This document shows, in pieces, positions 42,186 to 52,418 of a stretch of 64,000 bases of DNA (within the stretch, counting starts at the first letter, position 1; the number at the start of each line of letters is the position of its first letter). This stretch comes from Rhyacophila brunnea (taxonomy: Eukaryota; Arthropoda; Insecta; Trichoptera; Rhyacophilidae). The position numbers and the translations under genes were made by a program. The stretch is from NCBI GenBank assembly GCA_022495005.1, contig JAGYXB010000657.1, positions 62,001 through 126,000 of the forward strand. Reading direction: 5' to 3'. The notes under the pieces were generated by a model. The model searched no databases and was not told the origin of the DNA. It was given only the letters and a program-made list of their open reading frames with translations.

Positions 42186-42789
42186 TATTTTTGTTTAAAG
42201 AGCGGGGTGACTGTCAACGCTGATGCTAACCTATAGATGACGGCTTGACATGGGAAGATGCAAGAAAACTGCTGAGTGACATGGATTCTTGGAGGTGTCA
42301 CATAGTGTCTACATGTTCTTATGACTTAACTTAGAAGTCGACATGGGTTAAAAAAAACAAGTAAAAAAATTATGACCTTATCTCTCTAGTTCAGAAATGC
42401 TTTACCATAGTATAATATAAAAGTTTTCATTTGATGTACTTAGAGTGTGTTGATAAACTGTCTAATCCCATAACACTTCCAATGAAGGAATGCGTGTGTG
42501 TGTTGATGGAAAAAATCATTCTTTTCAAGAAAAGCAAAGAGTGGGAGTCAGGAAATAGCGGGAATAAACATAATGATAATAATAAAAATAAAAATAAACG
42601 CGAACTTCCTCGGGGACTTTACCCATTTTTTCTCCTTTTTAGTCGCCTTTCTGAGTAAGTAGAGGGCGGTATACATTGACGTGCATTATTCATTTTAGGG
42701 AACGAGATAATTATTAATTTAACATGTCCGATTTTAAATTATTTATTCTTATTTTTTCGTGTTGTCTTTTATCAAAGGTTGTGTACCAA
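42186..42789. other. Unassigned sequence
   Basis: The open frame at 42431-42658 has no domain and crosses an AATAAAAATAAAAATAAA tract. No gene is called. Confidence 0.45.
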
Positions 42790-43270
42790 CTTGCATTAAG
42801 CCTCCTTATCCTGGGCCAATCGTTTCAGATCTCCAGCGGCTAGGACAATGAGTCACTTATGGAGGTTACTTAGCCGAGAGATCTCCTTTCATCTAAGGTT
42901 TTGGTGTCTGAGTTGGAGTAAATCATACTGTCTTATTGAGTCGTCTTAAGCCTACTTGTTCGTAATTGGAGCGGCCCAAGATATCTTTACGGAACGCCGA
43001 TACAGCCAAATCTTGAAATTTTGTCTTTTTATTGTCGTAGTGTTGTCCTTCTGATGATGGAGACGTCACAACTGTTGTATTCGATGTGTATGGGTTATCA
43101 CTTTGAGAGTCGTCGATGTGTCGTAAGTTATGGTGTTGAGGATGAGGATGAAGAAGTCGAAGATGTTTGCAGGAGCGAGTTTTATTAGGCGTAACGGTTG
43201 GTACAATAGTATATTATAGCAGTTATATTACAATACTAAACTTATGATAGGTACTGATCCGAGGTCCACA
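42790..43270 (+). repeat. Family E repeat, longer copy
   Basis: The right part (ATTCGATGTGTATGGGTTAT, GAGTCGTCGATGTGTCGTAA, GTTGAGGATGAGGATGAAGA, TTAGGCGTAACGGTTGGTAC, AATAGTATATTATAGCAGTT) matches 59938-60100. The left part (42790-43050) has more balanced composition and no second copy in the window, so its membership is inferred. Possibly an LTR or a LINE untranslated region. Confidence 0.5.
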
Positions 43271-44334
43271 TCTCGGTACAATCAGATGTTGGACGAAGCG
43301 ATATAGAGACTGCGATGGTAACATACTGGAAACGTATATTCGAGTGACATTTTGATAAATCATTATTCGTAATTTATACAGTCGAAAGTAATACCTAAAC
43401 ATTATATTCCAGTACATAATTATATTGAACGAGTCAGCGGTTTAAATACGAGAAGCTGTGAATTTTATTTATTATTACAGTCATAATATAATATGATACT
43501 CTGGGAATGGATATTAGACTAATTTTCCATTGCAATACCGTATTTAATATCGCCAATCAATCTGCTGACACAGGTAAACAGTTGTTTACCAGTATATGAG
43601 TCGCTGGGAATTTATCATTGTGGTCGAATAATTTGATAAGTACATTAAAAATATATATTTGATCAATAATATACTGCCAGGTACATTGTATTAGTTAAAA
43701 ACATTTTATTTTCTAAACAAAAGATGTCTAAAAAAAGCCTTCTTCTATGATATATGTCACCTGGCAATACTTTCTCTAAAGAAGAAAATTAAAGATTGGA
43801 AAAGTGTCCGTCCAGTAAATCAATTAAAATAAGACCTTTAACAGTCATGATAATTCAATCTAAGCATGCATGATAGCAGTAAACGTAATATTTAAATGTA
43901 ACAGAAACCATTTTTTTTCAGAATAAGAGAGGACATGTTATCTTAAGTCCAACTTGTTAAACATCAATTGCATAATCGTGTACAACAACCATAGAAATGT
44001 GCCTAGCAAAATGTTTACGTTAGTATATATTTTCATTATTTTCAATGCTCAATAAAATCTATAACTTTGTTAAAAATATGTCAGTAAAACTTTGTCATGG
44101 AAATGGGACATTTTGGAAATTCATGCAGGAAAAATGGAATCATTTTGGAAATTCGTGTGTAGACAAAAATATTTCAATTCGAGTGGAAGATTACTGACAG
44201 TTTTGATACTGGATAATTGATCATAGATGGAAGATAGACATTACTGGCTTAACGTATATAGAGCCCACCCGGAAAATAAGACGTGTGTTAGAATCCCACT
44301 AAGATCTCTTTTTTCAAGGATTTTTTTTCTTATA
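43271..44334. other. Unassigned AT-rich sequence
   Basis: No gene or repeat boundary was recognised. Confidence 0.45.
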
Positions 44335-44874
44335 TCAAACATACATATTATTTTCTACAAAGTTCACGGCAAACAAAATGCTATATTTTTTTCTGTTGTC
44401 TATAAGTTGTAAAGTAACCGAAGGCCTAAGGGTTAGAATATCTATATACATATTATGCATTTGCAGCTGGGTATTGTTAAATAATATGTGTATTATCTTT
44501 AGAACTTGGGGCGGTTTACGTACCCTTAAAAATGTTGATTTTTTTTTTATCAAAACCCGTTGAAAGTTTAAAAACAACGATCGATCACAAGTCATAAGAA
44601 AATAAGTTCCCGGACGTATTGGATAGTTATAAGCCTTCATCATTTTCCCCAGGCATAAAAATACGCCAGTAAAGTTTCCTAACTCTCTTTTCCATTCTCC
44701 TGAAAGCCCACAGCATACTAACCTGGGAAAATATATGTTACAAAGTCCTATATTAATATATTTGTAAACATCCATCCATATAGATTTCTTATGCTGCCCA
44801 AGTTTCGTATTATAGGTTTTCAGGTTTTTGCGAATTATATTATAAACAATAGAATGGAAGCTAAGTTTGAACAA
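44335..44874 (-). other. Orphan open frame, 179 codons, unidentified
   Basis: The longest open frame outside recognised transposons. It opens at TTG; the first internal ATG reads MDVYKYINIGLCNIYF. It is rich in Ile, Leu, Asn and Lys, as expected for AT-rich DNA, with no recognisable domain. A frame this long is somewhat improbable in random DNA of this composition but not decisive over 64 kb and six frames. No second copy, promoter or splice evidence was seen. Confidence 0.2.
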
Positions 44875-45561
44875 TCTGTAGTCTTCGAAGGAAATATATT
44901 TAGGGGATGAATATAGAAAGTAGTATAGGATGGTTATTTATTTATAACATATAAACACTTTGAGCCCACGTTGTTCGCCAGTTATAGTATGTTATAGTAT
45001 TTATAAAATAGAAACACTTCCGGTTTGGTATTTATTCAGAGTTCATAGAGATTTAACCAATAATAATAGAGAATACTTCAAACGGTACACGAATATAGAT
45101 TATCAAGATAAGATGACTCGCTCGACCAAATAACCAGATGAACTTGCCAAATGGTTAGTTCCGTTCAGGTAAGTATCACATTTGAAAACTAGATACCACA
45201 TTTATCACTAAAAATGAATCTCGATAGTGTTAGGTGCTTATAGGAAAAAAATGTCATCATTTACATAGGTACATATATAATTTTGATACTTACTCTATTT
45301 TTTTCATCATAATATAATATTGTTGTCTAAAATTTAAGAGGAAAATAAATATGATAAACTTTCCATTCTATTGGAATTTGCAATTGACTGATATTTTTAA
45401 CACTTTTTTCTGTGTTAATTTGCTCGTGATATAATTATTATGTATTGTTTATTATATCAGAAAAGAAGAAGCGTCCAAATGAAATACACGTTTTTGAGGA
45501 GTCTAAGAAAACAATTTCCATTTTTGAAAAATGTTAGTAAAGTCAATAAAAATGTGTTATG
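44875..45561. other. Unassigned AT-rich sequence
   Basis: No gene was recognised. Confidence 0.45.
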
Positions 45562-46006
45562 TACAACGTTTTTCTTAGCTCGTATTCTTAATTATTGTCC
45601 GGTGGTTTTTTGTCCGGTACAAACCTTGCAATCGATTTTTAATTAACTTCCCGACTAGCTAGACATTTGAAACTTTTAGAATATATCAGAACACGATGCA
45701 AATGCATTTTTTAATACCTTTTGCCATCTTTAAGTAGAATTGAATTTATTTTCAGTTTTGTATGAAAAGTTATTTTGGAAGAAATCCGTAATCCAATCCA
45801 CTATTATTGGTTGCTAGGAGTCTGGGTTCCTAGCAACTAAATTATTAATATATACGTGCGTTACTATGGAAATCAATATGACATTTAATTATTTTTTCTA
45901 TCAAGTACATTTTTTTTCGATCGTTTAAGCTAGTCAAGTAAAGTTTATATGATTCAACAGAAAATTTAAAAACGTTGTATATAAAAAATCTTTTTATCTT
46001 GTAATT
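45562..46006 (+). mobile_element. Family A repeat, full length
   Basis: It begins GTACAACGTTTTTCTTAGCT, carries the TTCCCGACTAGCTAGACATT and GTTGCTAGGAGTCTGG blocks and ends AAAAACGTTGTA, then a slightly altered hairpin (ATAAAAAATCTTTTTAT) and CTTGTAATT. Non-coding. Confidence 0.8.
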
Positions 46007-46863
46007 ATTTTTCTTTTATATGTATATTAAAAAAATATTATTAATGTTATATATTATCAGAATAAAAACAACATATTATAAAATTAATACTTTTTTCAGT
46101 AATTATTACCTACTTATGAGAAATATATAAGACATTTTTTATGACTCGCCAATAATTTAAGATAATGCAAACGTCCGTTTTGGTTTTTAAGCCCTTTATT
46201 TATGTCGTACAAAATCTACAATTTATTCAGACCTGGGTCTCAAAGAATTTAATTAATTAACCATTCTATGGCCATTTAAAGAAATTTTCTTAAATTATTT
46301 TACGTACGTCATTGCTTTCCGAAGTAAATACGTCGAATTTGGGTGAATGAGATCTTGCAAGCATCATCTGTAGATTGTATGGATGTTTTAGAAACACTTT
46401 CCCTTCGCAGTATTGTTTGCATCGAGTTCGTATGTCTCGGGTTCGGTGATATGCTTTTCCTTCACGCTTAACTAAAATGAATAAAAATAAATCGACTCGG
46501 TTTTAACCCCCGGAGGCTCGTGAAAACCAGGTGATATTTTTTCATATCGATCTTTCTAGATATTGAACTGGTATCTCGATGGGTTATGTCAATTACAATG
46601 ACTGAAAGACGAGATTAAAAGTAGCACCAAAAGACTACAACAACGAATTGTTCAACTTCACGTGGATTGTTCTAAATCTAACTTAATTATACTCATTCAA
46701 ATAGGTCGTCTATTGACATACTCGATACCTTCATTCAGGCGTTCAAGCACTGCAGTAATTGTTTTTTTTTTGCTATATACTCAACTTGTCTTTTTATAAT
46801 GTTATAAAATGTTCATTTTTTTCAAATAATTGTATTTTGTTTATTGTATATAATACGGGTATT
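46007..46863. other. Unassigned sequence
   Basis: No gene. Nothing matched the other repeat families. Confidence 0.45.
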
Positions 46864-47365
46864 TTAAACCATATCCGATCCTAAGAAGATTATATTGGCC
46901 TCCACAAAATGGAGGTTTTTATCGAGAAATGGATGTTAGCCTATTTCTCAACCTATAAGGTCCATACTTAGGGGCGGCAGGATATATGAAAGTATGGCGA
47001 AGCAGGCTAGAATGGTGAAAAGGTATGGTGAGGTGGGCTAGTAATCAATTTGTGGTAAAATTTCCACGTTTACATTATATTTTATGGGTACGTTATAATG
47101 ACCAAAGTAAATCCTCCGTGATGCCCTGGATTTTTTTTTATCGCGTCGCTATTCCTCGTAAGTTGTCGGCTATTGTTGGCCTGCTTCATTCAGTTGTATG
47201 AGAAAGTCGATTATTTGCCCCTCTTTTTATTTAATACCTCTATGGTCCATACTCTGGGTCCAAATACAGATTAAAAACTACATGTATTTTTTCCAGACCC
47301 GAGTTTAGAACCAGGGCCCCATGATATTATAAGTCGACATGGTAACCGCTGGCTATGAATGGTGG
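46864..47365 (-). mobile_element. SINE S, interrupted by another insertion
   Basis: The left piece (ACCATATCCGATCCTAAGAA, CCTCCACAAAATGGAGG, GAGAAATGGATGTTAGCC) ends at 46968; the right piece resumes at 47244 with GGTCCATACTCTGGGTCC, AACCAGGGCCCC and the tRNA-like head. The interrupted phrase AAGGTCCATACTCTG is whole at 38550-38565. Confidence 0.72.
46969..47243. mobile_element. Unidentified 275-bp insertion with 10-bp target duplication
   Basis: GGTCCATACT occurs at 46959-46968 and again at 47244-47253, flanking the insert. The insert begins TAGGGGCGGCAGGATATATG and ends TTTATTTAATACCTCTAT on the plus strand. It has AGGCTAG/GGGCTAG words near the left and no clear inverted ends. A 10-bp duplication and a T/A-rich right end fit a retroposed sequence better than a DNA transposon, but it could be neither. 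Confidence 0.6.
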
Positions 47366-48100
47366 CGGTTTATTTATATTTATTTCTGTTTTTTTTAATG
47401 TCATATTTTGAACGTCTTGAATTTGTAACGTTTATTGTATTGTAATAAAATACATTTGAATTTGAGTTACGCTGTCTGCGTCTAACGATTTCATTTCATC
47501 ATCGTCTCTTGGTAGAACCGTTCATTTAATTTGACTTAAACGCAAAAATAAAATGTAATTTAATTGGCCTCCAAACACTGGTTCTGGTTTATTTTTAGAT
47601 GGTGTCCAACATGTTGGCATCGCAAAGTTACTAAAAATATTTGTATTATTGTTATTACACAATGATTGTTATATAATATTATTTTCTTAAGGAACGTCTG
47701 CGGAGCATTAAATATATTTACAATGACATGGCCTTTAAAGGCGCGTTAAAGTTTCGCAAATAACTTTGCCATAACGAGATTTTCATATTATACTCGTATT
47801 ATTATTTGCAAGAGAGTCTAATACAATATGAATGGAATACGACGATGCTGATCGGGACTTCATAAAAGGCTACAAAAGTTATGCAAAACACTTTGTAAAA
47901 TTTGCAAATTGAAAAGTTAATAATGAGATTGAAGTTTTGGCGGGAGTTTGCCTAGCTTTTTCCGGCGTGAAGGTAGGCATGGAATGTTTTTCTGAAAGTG
48001 TTTTGTGTTTTTATTCGTTTTGCATATAATAATAGACGCATGCATGGTCTTAATAATATATTATATTGATTACTTATAGGCATATTATAAACTTTAAAAA
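47366..48100. other. Unassigned sequence
   Basis: A LINE-like phrase (GAACGTCTTGAATTTGTAAC, then TGTAATAAAATACATTTG) at 47410-47460 suggests another decayed LINE tail. No gene. Confidence 0.4.
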
Positions 48101-48215
48101 ATACATAATATACCAATAGAAAAAATCTTTTTGAAAAAAGTTGAACCTGCATCTCTCGGGTTTCGCGCCCATACACATTGACCACAATGCTAAAGGCGCC
48201 ATACTGAATTACGAC
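48101..48215 (-). mobile_element. SINE G head, inverted
   Basis: On the minus strand GGGCGCGAAACCCGAGAGAT and GCAGGTTCAACTTTTTTCAA, AAAGATTTTTTCTATTGG match the head and body at 30567-30650. The B box is reduced to GCAGGTTCAA. It lies just outside the LINE's poly(A) end. Confidence 0.5.
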
Positions 48216-48225
48216 AAATTTAACT

Positions 48226-48385
48226 TTTTTTTTTTCTTTATTTGGAAGCAATTGAGCTCTTCTCTGAATGGAAGGCTATTCTGCTTTACAATGGTTTACA
48301 AAAGTATACATACATTTTTTTTAACGACAGGCATAAATAGTTACATTATTAATGATACAGAATTACATTTTTGTTACACTATACA
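48226..48385 (-). other. 3' untranslated region and poly(A) end of the LINE
   Basis: After the ORF2 stop at 48386 about 150 bp follow, ending AAATAAAGAAAAAAAAAAA on the minus strand. The embedded AATAAA could serve as a polyadenylation signal. Confidence 0.7.
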
Positions 48386-48625
48386 CTAGACATTTACGTT
48401 ACATTTTTGGAGAAATTCATGTACAATTTTCATAACTGAAATATTTGGTTTTGCCAGGAACGAATTAATCGTAAAAGGAGGGTATAACCTGCATTTCCCC
48501 AACTTATTCAATAACACTTCTCTCTCCTGGTCATAGGCATCACATTGCCAGACAATGTGGTTAAGATCTTGAGTGGGATGTCCACACTGACACTGAGGGC
48601 TATCTACCACTTTAATTTTGTACAA
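48386..48625 (-). pseudogene. LINE ORF2 C-terminal zinc-binding segment
   Basis: The frame contains CQCGHPTQDLNHIVWQCDAY, a C-x-C...H...C arrangement found after RNase H in many I-, R1- and Jockey-type polyproteins and thought to bind nucleic acid. Upstream (48626-48690) the homologous reading continues through frame changes (RSRQGHYSLNESLYKIKV across frames), linking it to the RNase H domain. It is the C-terminus of ORF2, not a separate gene. Confidence 0.75.
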
Positions 48626-48686
48626 TGATTCGTTGAGACTGTAATGCCCTGTCTGCTTCTAGCTATTGTCACTATTACATCTCGCT

Positions 48687-49562
48687 TTATTTTACAATGT
48701 TTACTAAACCAAGTTTTAGGAGATCTACTATAAAAGTTTTGATAGTAGTGTGTTCCTTTTCTTTCCCAAGATTTTCTAAATATTTACCGTTATTTTCGCT
48801 CATTGTTTGTTTAAACTGGGCTTTAAAATCTGTGTATGGAATTCTTATATTTTCTGATGGGTATTTTACAGATTTTTTTGCCAATTGATCAGCAATTTCA
48901 TTGCCATTAATTCCTTTATGTGCTGGAATCCAGTATATCTGTATATTTGTACCGTGTTCGTTACTATTGCTAAATTTGGAAATGTTGGTTCTAATATTAA
49001 GAATGTAGTCATTAGTTTTGATGCTGAAATTTGGATTTTCGAGCGAGTGAATCAGACTTAAGGAGTCAGTGAAAATGTTGATATTTTTATTTTTGTAATT
49101 AAGTGCAATTTTAGTGGCTTCGTATAAGGCTAAGCACTCTGCTGTATAGATGGAAAAGAATCTGTGGACACTTTTGGCAACCGACGTGTTGGATTGGGGG
49201 AAGAACACTGCTACACCTACTGAAGGTGAATCGGGAATTTTGCTTCCATCCGTAAAAATTTGGACTACATTTTGATTGCTAAATTTGGACTTGAATAATA
49301 AGTCGGGAGAGTCGGAGTGCGATAGCTCCATTCCTATTTTTGTATTAGTTAAAACGTTATATATAATATCCTCATATGTATAATTAAAAAAGTTGTAGAA
49401 GTCTCTTTTTAAAATCAGATAATCAATACAATTTACAGCTTGGATACTTTCTTTTAAAATTTGAAATCTCTTCGGAGTACGATCTCGCGTTATAGTTGTT
49501 TGTAGAAATCTGTTGACATTGTATCTCGTATTAGAAGTACGGTTTGACATACATTTTACCAA
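48687..49562 (-). pseudogene. LINE ORF2 RNase H domain
   Basis: An open frame of about 291 codons is continuous with ORF2 apart from a frameshift at about 49560. RNase H motifs are in order: VQIFTDGSKI (first catalytic Asp), SIYTAECLALYEA (Glu), NIFTDSLSLI (second Asp) and IPAHKGINGNEIADQLAK (last Asp region with His), at roughly residues 100-225. All four acidic positions are present. The domain would degrade RNA in the RNA-DNA hybrid during reverse transcription. The fragment's first codon is not a real start. Its presence places the element in the I group and excludes Jockey and CR1. Confidence 0.85.
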
Positions 49563-50279
49563 GAAGTTTTACATAGAAATTTAGATCTTTCTTCTAGTAA
49601 TGTTATCTTGGCTTCGGCAAGTAGTATGTTAGTAGGTGTACTTTTTCTTAGGCCAAGAGCCAATCTGATAGCTTGGTTCTGTAGTCGTTCTAACTGTAGC
49701 TTTGCTCCTTTATTTTTTGGGAAGTAAATATAGCTTCCATAGTCCATTATGGATCTGATGTAGCTTTTATAGAAAGTTATTAGAGTGGAAGGGTGTGATC
49801 CCCACCAAGTACCTCTGAGGAACTTTATAATGTTGGTGGCTCTATTGACTTTCTGGGCAATGTAATTGACATGTTTATCAAAAGAAAGCTTGAAGTCAAA
49901 ATAAATACCTAGAAATTTGGCTGATTCAGTTGATTTAATCATCATATCATTCAATTTAATTTGAAATTCTCCCGGCAGTATTTTGTTTTTGTTGAAATGT
50001 ACGAATACCGTTTTCTCCGGAGATAGATCCAAACCCAGTTTGAATAGATTATTTCTAATTTCTAGTGCACATTCCATTATATTTTTATCCTGATTGGGGT
50101 TTTTAGTTTTAAGGAACAAAGATATATCGTCTGAAAATTGGGAGACTGTTATAGCTTTCGGTATATTGCGAACAATGTGGCTAACGTATATAATGTAAAA
50201 CAGCGGACTTAAAATTCCTCCTTGAGGAACGCTTTTATACAGTGTCCTCGGGAGATCTATGTTTGAATTAGTATAGATT
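49556..50279 (-). pseudogene. LINE ORF2 reverse transcriptase, C-terminal part
   Basis: Downstream of the SINE insertion the frame reads LIYTNSNIDLPRTLYKSVPQ GGILSPLFYI (motif B; QGGILSP) and VSQFSDDISLFLKTK (motif C, with FSDD in the catalytic position), then SPEKTVFVHFNK and KFLGIYFDFKLSFDKHV (thumb entry). It ends SKFLCKTSW at a stop created by a one-base shift at about 49560. Catalytic aspartates are retained. The frame runs upstream into the SINE, which supplies a misleading N-terminus (positions 50289-50494 are not LINE coding). Confidence 0.85.
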
Positions 50280-50288
50280 AATCTCACG

Positions 50289-50524
50289 CCCACGGTGGCC
50301 GCGCGGCATAAGCGTTGGACTATAAAGCCGTGGGTCCCAGGTTCGAATCCTGGGTCTGGCAAGTACCTACACATATTGTTTTTCAATTTGTGTGTGTCAG
50401 GGTATGGACCTAATAGGTTGAGCAAGTGGCTGACATCCATTTCTCGTAAAAAACTAAATCTGTCAATACAAACCTCCACTCTGTGGAGGCCCATATGATC
50501 CTATCAGGATCGGACATGGTCGGA
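50289..50524 (+). mobile_element. SINE S inserted in the LINE reverse transcriptase
   Basis: A 236-bp tRNA-derived SINE is flanked by AATCTCACG (50280-50288) and AATCTCTCG (50525-50533), a 9-bp target duplication with one difference. The head has a box-A-like GTGGCCGCGCGGCATAAGCG and a perfect B box within CCCAGGTTCGAATCCTGGGT (50336-50355). The body continues TGTTTTTCAATTTGTGTGTG, AGGTTGAGCAAGTGGCTGAC and CCTCCACTCTGTGGAGG, ending GATCGGACATGGTCGGA. Removing insert and one duplicate restores reverse transcriptase coding continuity. Best preserved SINE S of the four seen. Confidence 0.9.
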
Positions 50525-50533
50525 AATCTCTCG

Positions 50534-51422
50534 TAGACAAGAAAAAAACAGAATTTAACGAGTTTAAAGGGGCACCCTATTTGTGCCAATATTTCAACGA
50601 GAATATCTGATTGAACGTTATTGAAGGCTCCGCTCTAATCACGTCCAAAAAAATACCTAGCGTATGTTTTTTTTCATTAAAAGATTCTTCAATATACATT
50701 GCAACATTTGTTAGGTTATCCGCACAGGAAAAATCTTTCCTGAATCCGGTTTGTGTATCTGGGATAATTTTTTCTCTTTCCAGCCACCAGCGAAATCTAT
50801 TTGCGACCATGATTTCTAAGATTTTGCAGACACATGAGGTCAGTGCAATAGGTCTTAAGCTATCCGAATTAGGTTTATTAATAAAATGTATAAATATGCT
50901 TTTCCATTCGTCAGGGAATTCCATGCTATGAAACATGAGGTTAAAAATGTCAAGGAATATATGTTTTATTGGAGTGGGAAGCATATTAATGACTTCATAC
51001 GTTATCCCGTCCGTTCCAGGTGCGGAATTATGTTGACGAGAATTTAATGCTATGCTGAATTCTATGAAACTAAAGTGAGTGTCGAATAGCGTGTTATTTT
51101 TGGTAACAGGGAAAATGTTAGGGTTACTTGGAACCCACGGTGGGCATAGTTTTTCAAGAGCAGCTTCAATTTTCTCTTTATTTTGCATATTTTGTTCAAT
51201 ACTATCGGGTCTAATTTTTATCCATTTGTTTTTAAAAATTTTTGCTTTTTCCCATGTATACTTAAGGTCTGTGCTAAAATTGATGGTCTCTGCAAATTTT
51301 CGAAAGCAGTCACTCTTTTTCTTTTTAAAAGTTTTTTTAGCTATGGCAGCATTCTTTTTGTATTCAATTAAGTCTTTAAAATCTAAGGTAAATTCCCATT
51401 TTTTTAAGGCAGCTTTTCTTTT
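50534..51422 (-). pseudogene. LINE ORF2 reverse transcriptase, N-terminal part
   Basis: From a TGA at 51425-51423 the frame is open to 50577: KKWEFTLDFKDLIEYKKNAA, then SRQHNSAPGTDGITYEVINM (motif 1 region), LRPIALTSCVCKILEIMVAN (motif 2), KIIPDTQTGFRKDFSCADNL (motif 3) and LGIFLDV (motif A with the first catalytic Asp). A one-base shift near 50636 moves the true reading to GAFNNVQSDILVEILAQIG. The SINE insertion lies about 110 bp further on. Catalytic Asp retained; coding continuity lost. Confidence 0.85.
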
Positions 51423-51457
51423 TCACTTTACCTTATCACACTCTGAATCCCACCATT

Positions 51458-52414
51458 CTACTGGATTGCTATGGCGAAATTGGGGATTATTCCCTTTTTT
51501 GGGGTGCAGTCTATGATTGCTTGTGTGATTTTTTTAATGAGGAATTTATACTGCGAGACTGAACTTAAACTGAGAAAAGAATCTGTTTTGAATTCATTAA
51601 TATTTTCAGCCATTGTATTTTTAAATTTAACCCAATTGGTTTTTTTGGTCTGCAACTTGAAAGTCTTTTTGAAATAAATTGCTTTTTGTACAGATAAATT
51701 AATACGCACTGGATAGTGATCCAATCCCCGGGGGTCTTCATCTATATTTAATACAATCTGTTGTAGAAGATTAGGAGAAGAAAAAACTAAATCAATATTT
51801 GATTTTGTACCTCGTCGCAGATCAATACGGGTTTTAGTATTATTGTTTATTAAAATTAAGTCGTAATCAGCTAAAGTATAGATGATTCTAGAACCATTTA
51901 TATCATTTCTATTGCAATTCCACGCGACGTTGTGGGCATTGAAGTCTCCCACCAATATGGTTTTATCATCTAATAGAGTATTACTAAAAACTTGATCCCA
52001 TTCCTGAAGCGACAGATTTGTATTATTTCCGCTATTGCTCGGGGGCCTATAAACTGCAATGATATTAATTTTATCTTTAAGGTTAGTCAGTGTAATGCCC
52101 AAAACTTCAGTGGATATGTTCGGAATGATAAGGTTGTTAATAGCTTTGTAAGCTATAGTATTTCTAATAATGAAAATTATACCTCCTCCTCTGGCGTACG
52201 TCCTGTCTCGCCGAAGCACAATAAAACCTGGGAAGCTAATAACTATGTGAGGAATGGTGTCGTTTAACCATGTTTCCACGCCTATAAAAATATCAATTTC
52301 ATCTAGCATCACTCTAAGCTCCTCTAGTCTATTAAGAATGCTTCTTGTATTCCAGAAAACAATACGTATATCAGATTGAATAAATTGGTTAACTTTGTTG
52401 CTGGAATTATGCAT
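51458..52414 (-). pseudogene. LINE ORF2 AP-type endonuclease domain
   Basis: ORF2 most likely starts at the ATG at 52414-52412 (MHNSSNKVNQFIQ), four bases after the ORF1 TAA; the open frame extends upstream to a GTG at 52459 overlapping ORF1. Endonuclease/exonuclease/phosphatase motifs: IRIVFWNTRSI, DIFIGVETWLND (catalytic Glu), GGGIIFIIRN, IIAVYRPPSN, ILVGDFNAHNVAWN (Asp and Asn), SNIDLVFSSP and GLDHYPVRIN (catalytic His). All expected residues are visible. It nicks target DNA for target-primed reverse transcription. The frame is shifted at about 51480, after which the homologous reading is NPQFRHSNPVEWWDSECD before a TGA. Confidence 0.88.
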
Positions 52415-52418
52415 TATG

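Noticed and set aside
50310..50362. Possible tRNA gene (perfect B box)
   Set aside because: No acceptor stem pairing and the same head heads three other dispersed repeats; it is the tRNA-derived part of SINE S.
50289..50494. N-terminal 69 residues of the frame starting at 50494
   Set aside because: These come from the SINE insertion read in antisense, not from the reverse transcriptase.
51079..51516. Plus-strand open frame of 145 codons
   Set aside because: It is the reverse shadow of LINE ORF2 coding sequence on the minus strand; same for 50611-50931, 51992-52267 and 52649-53023.
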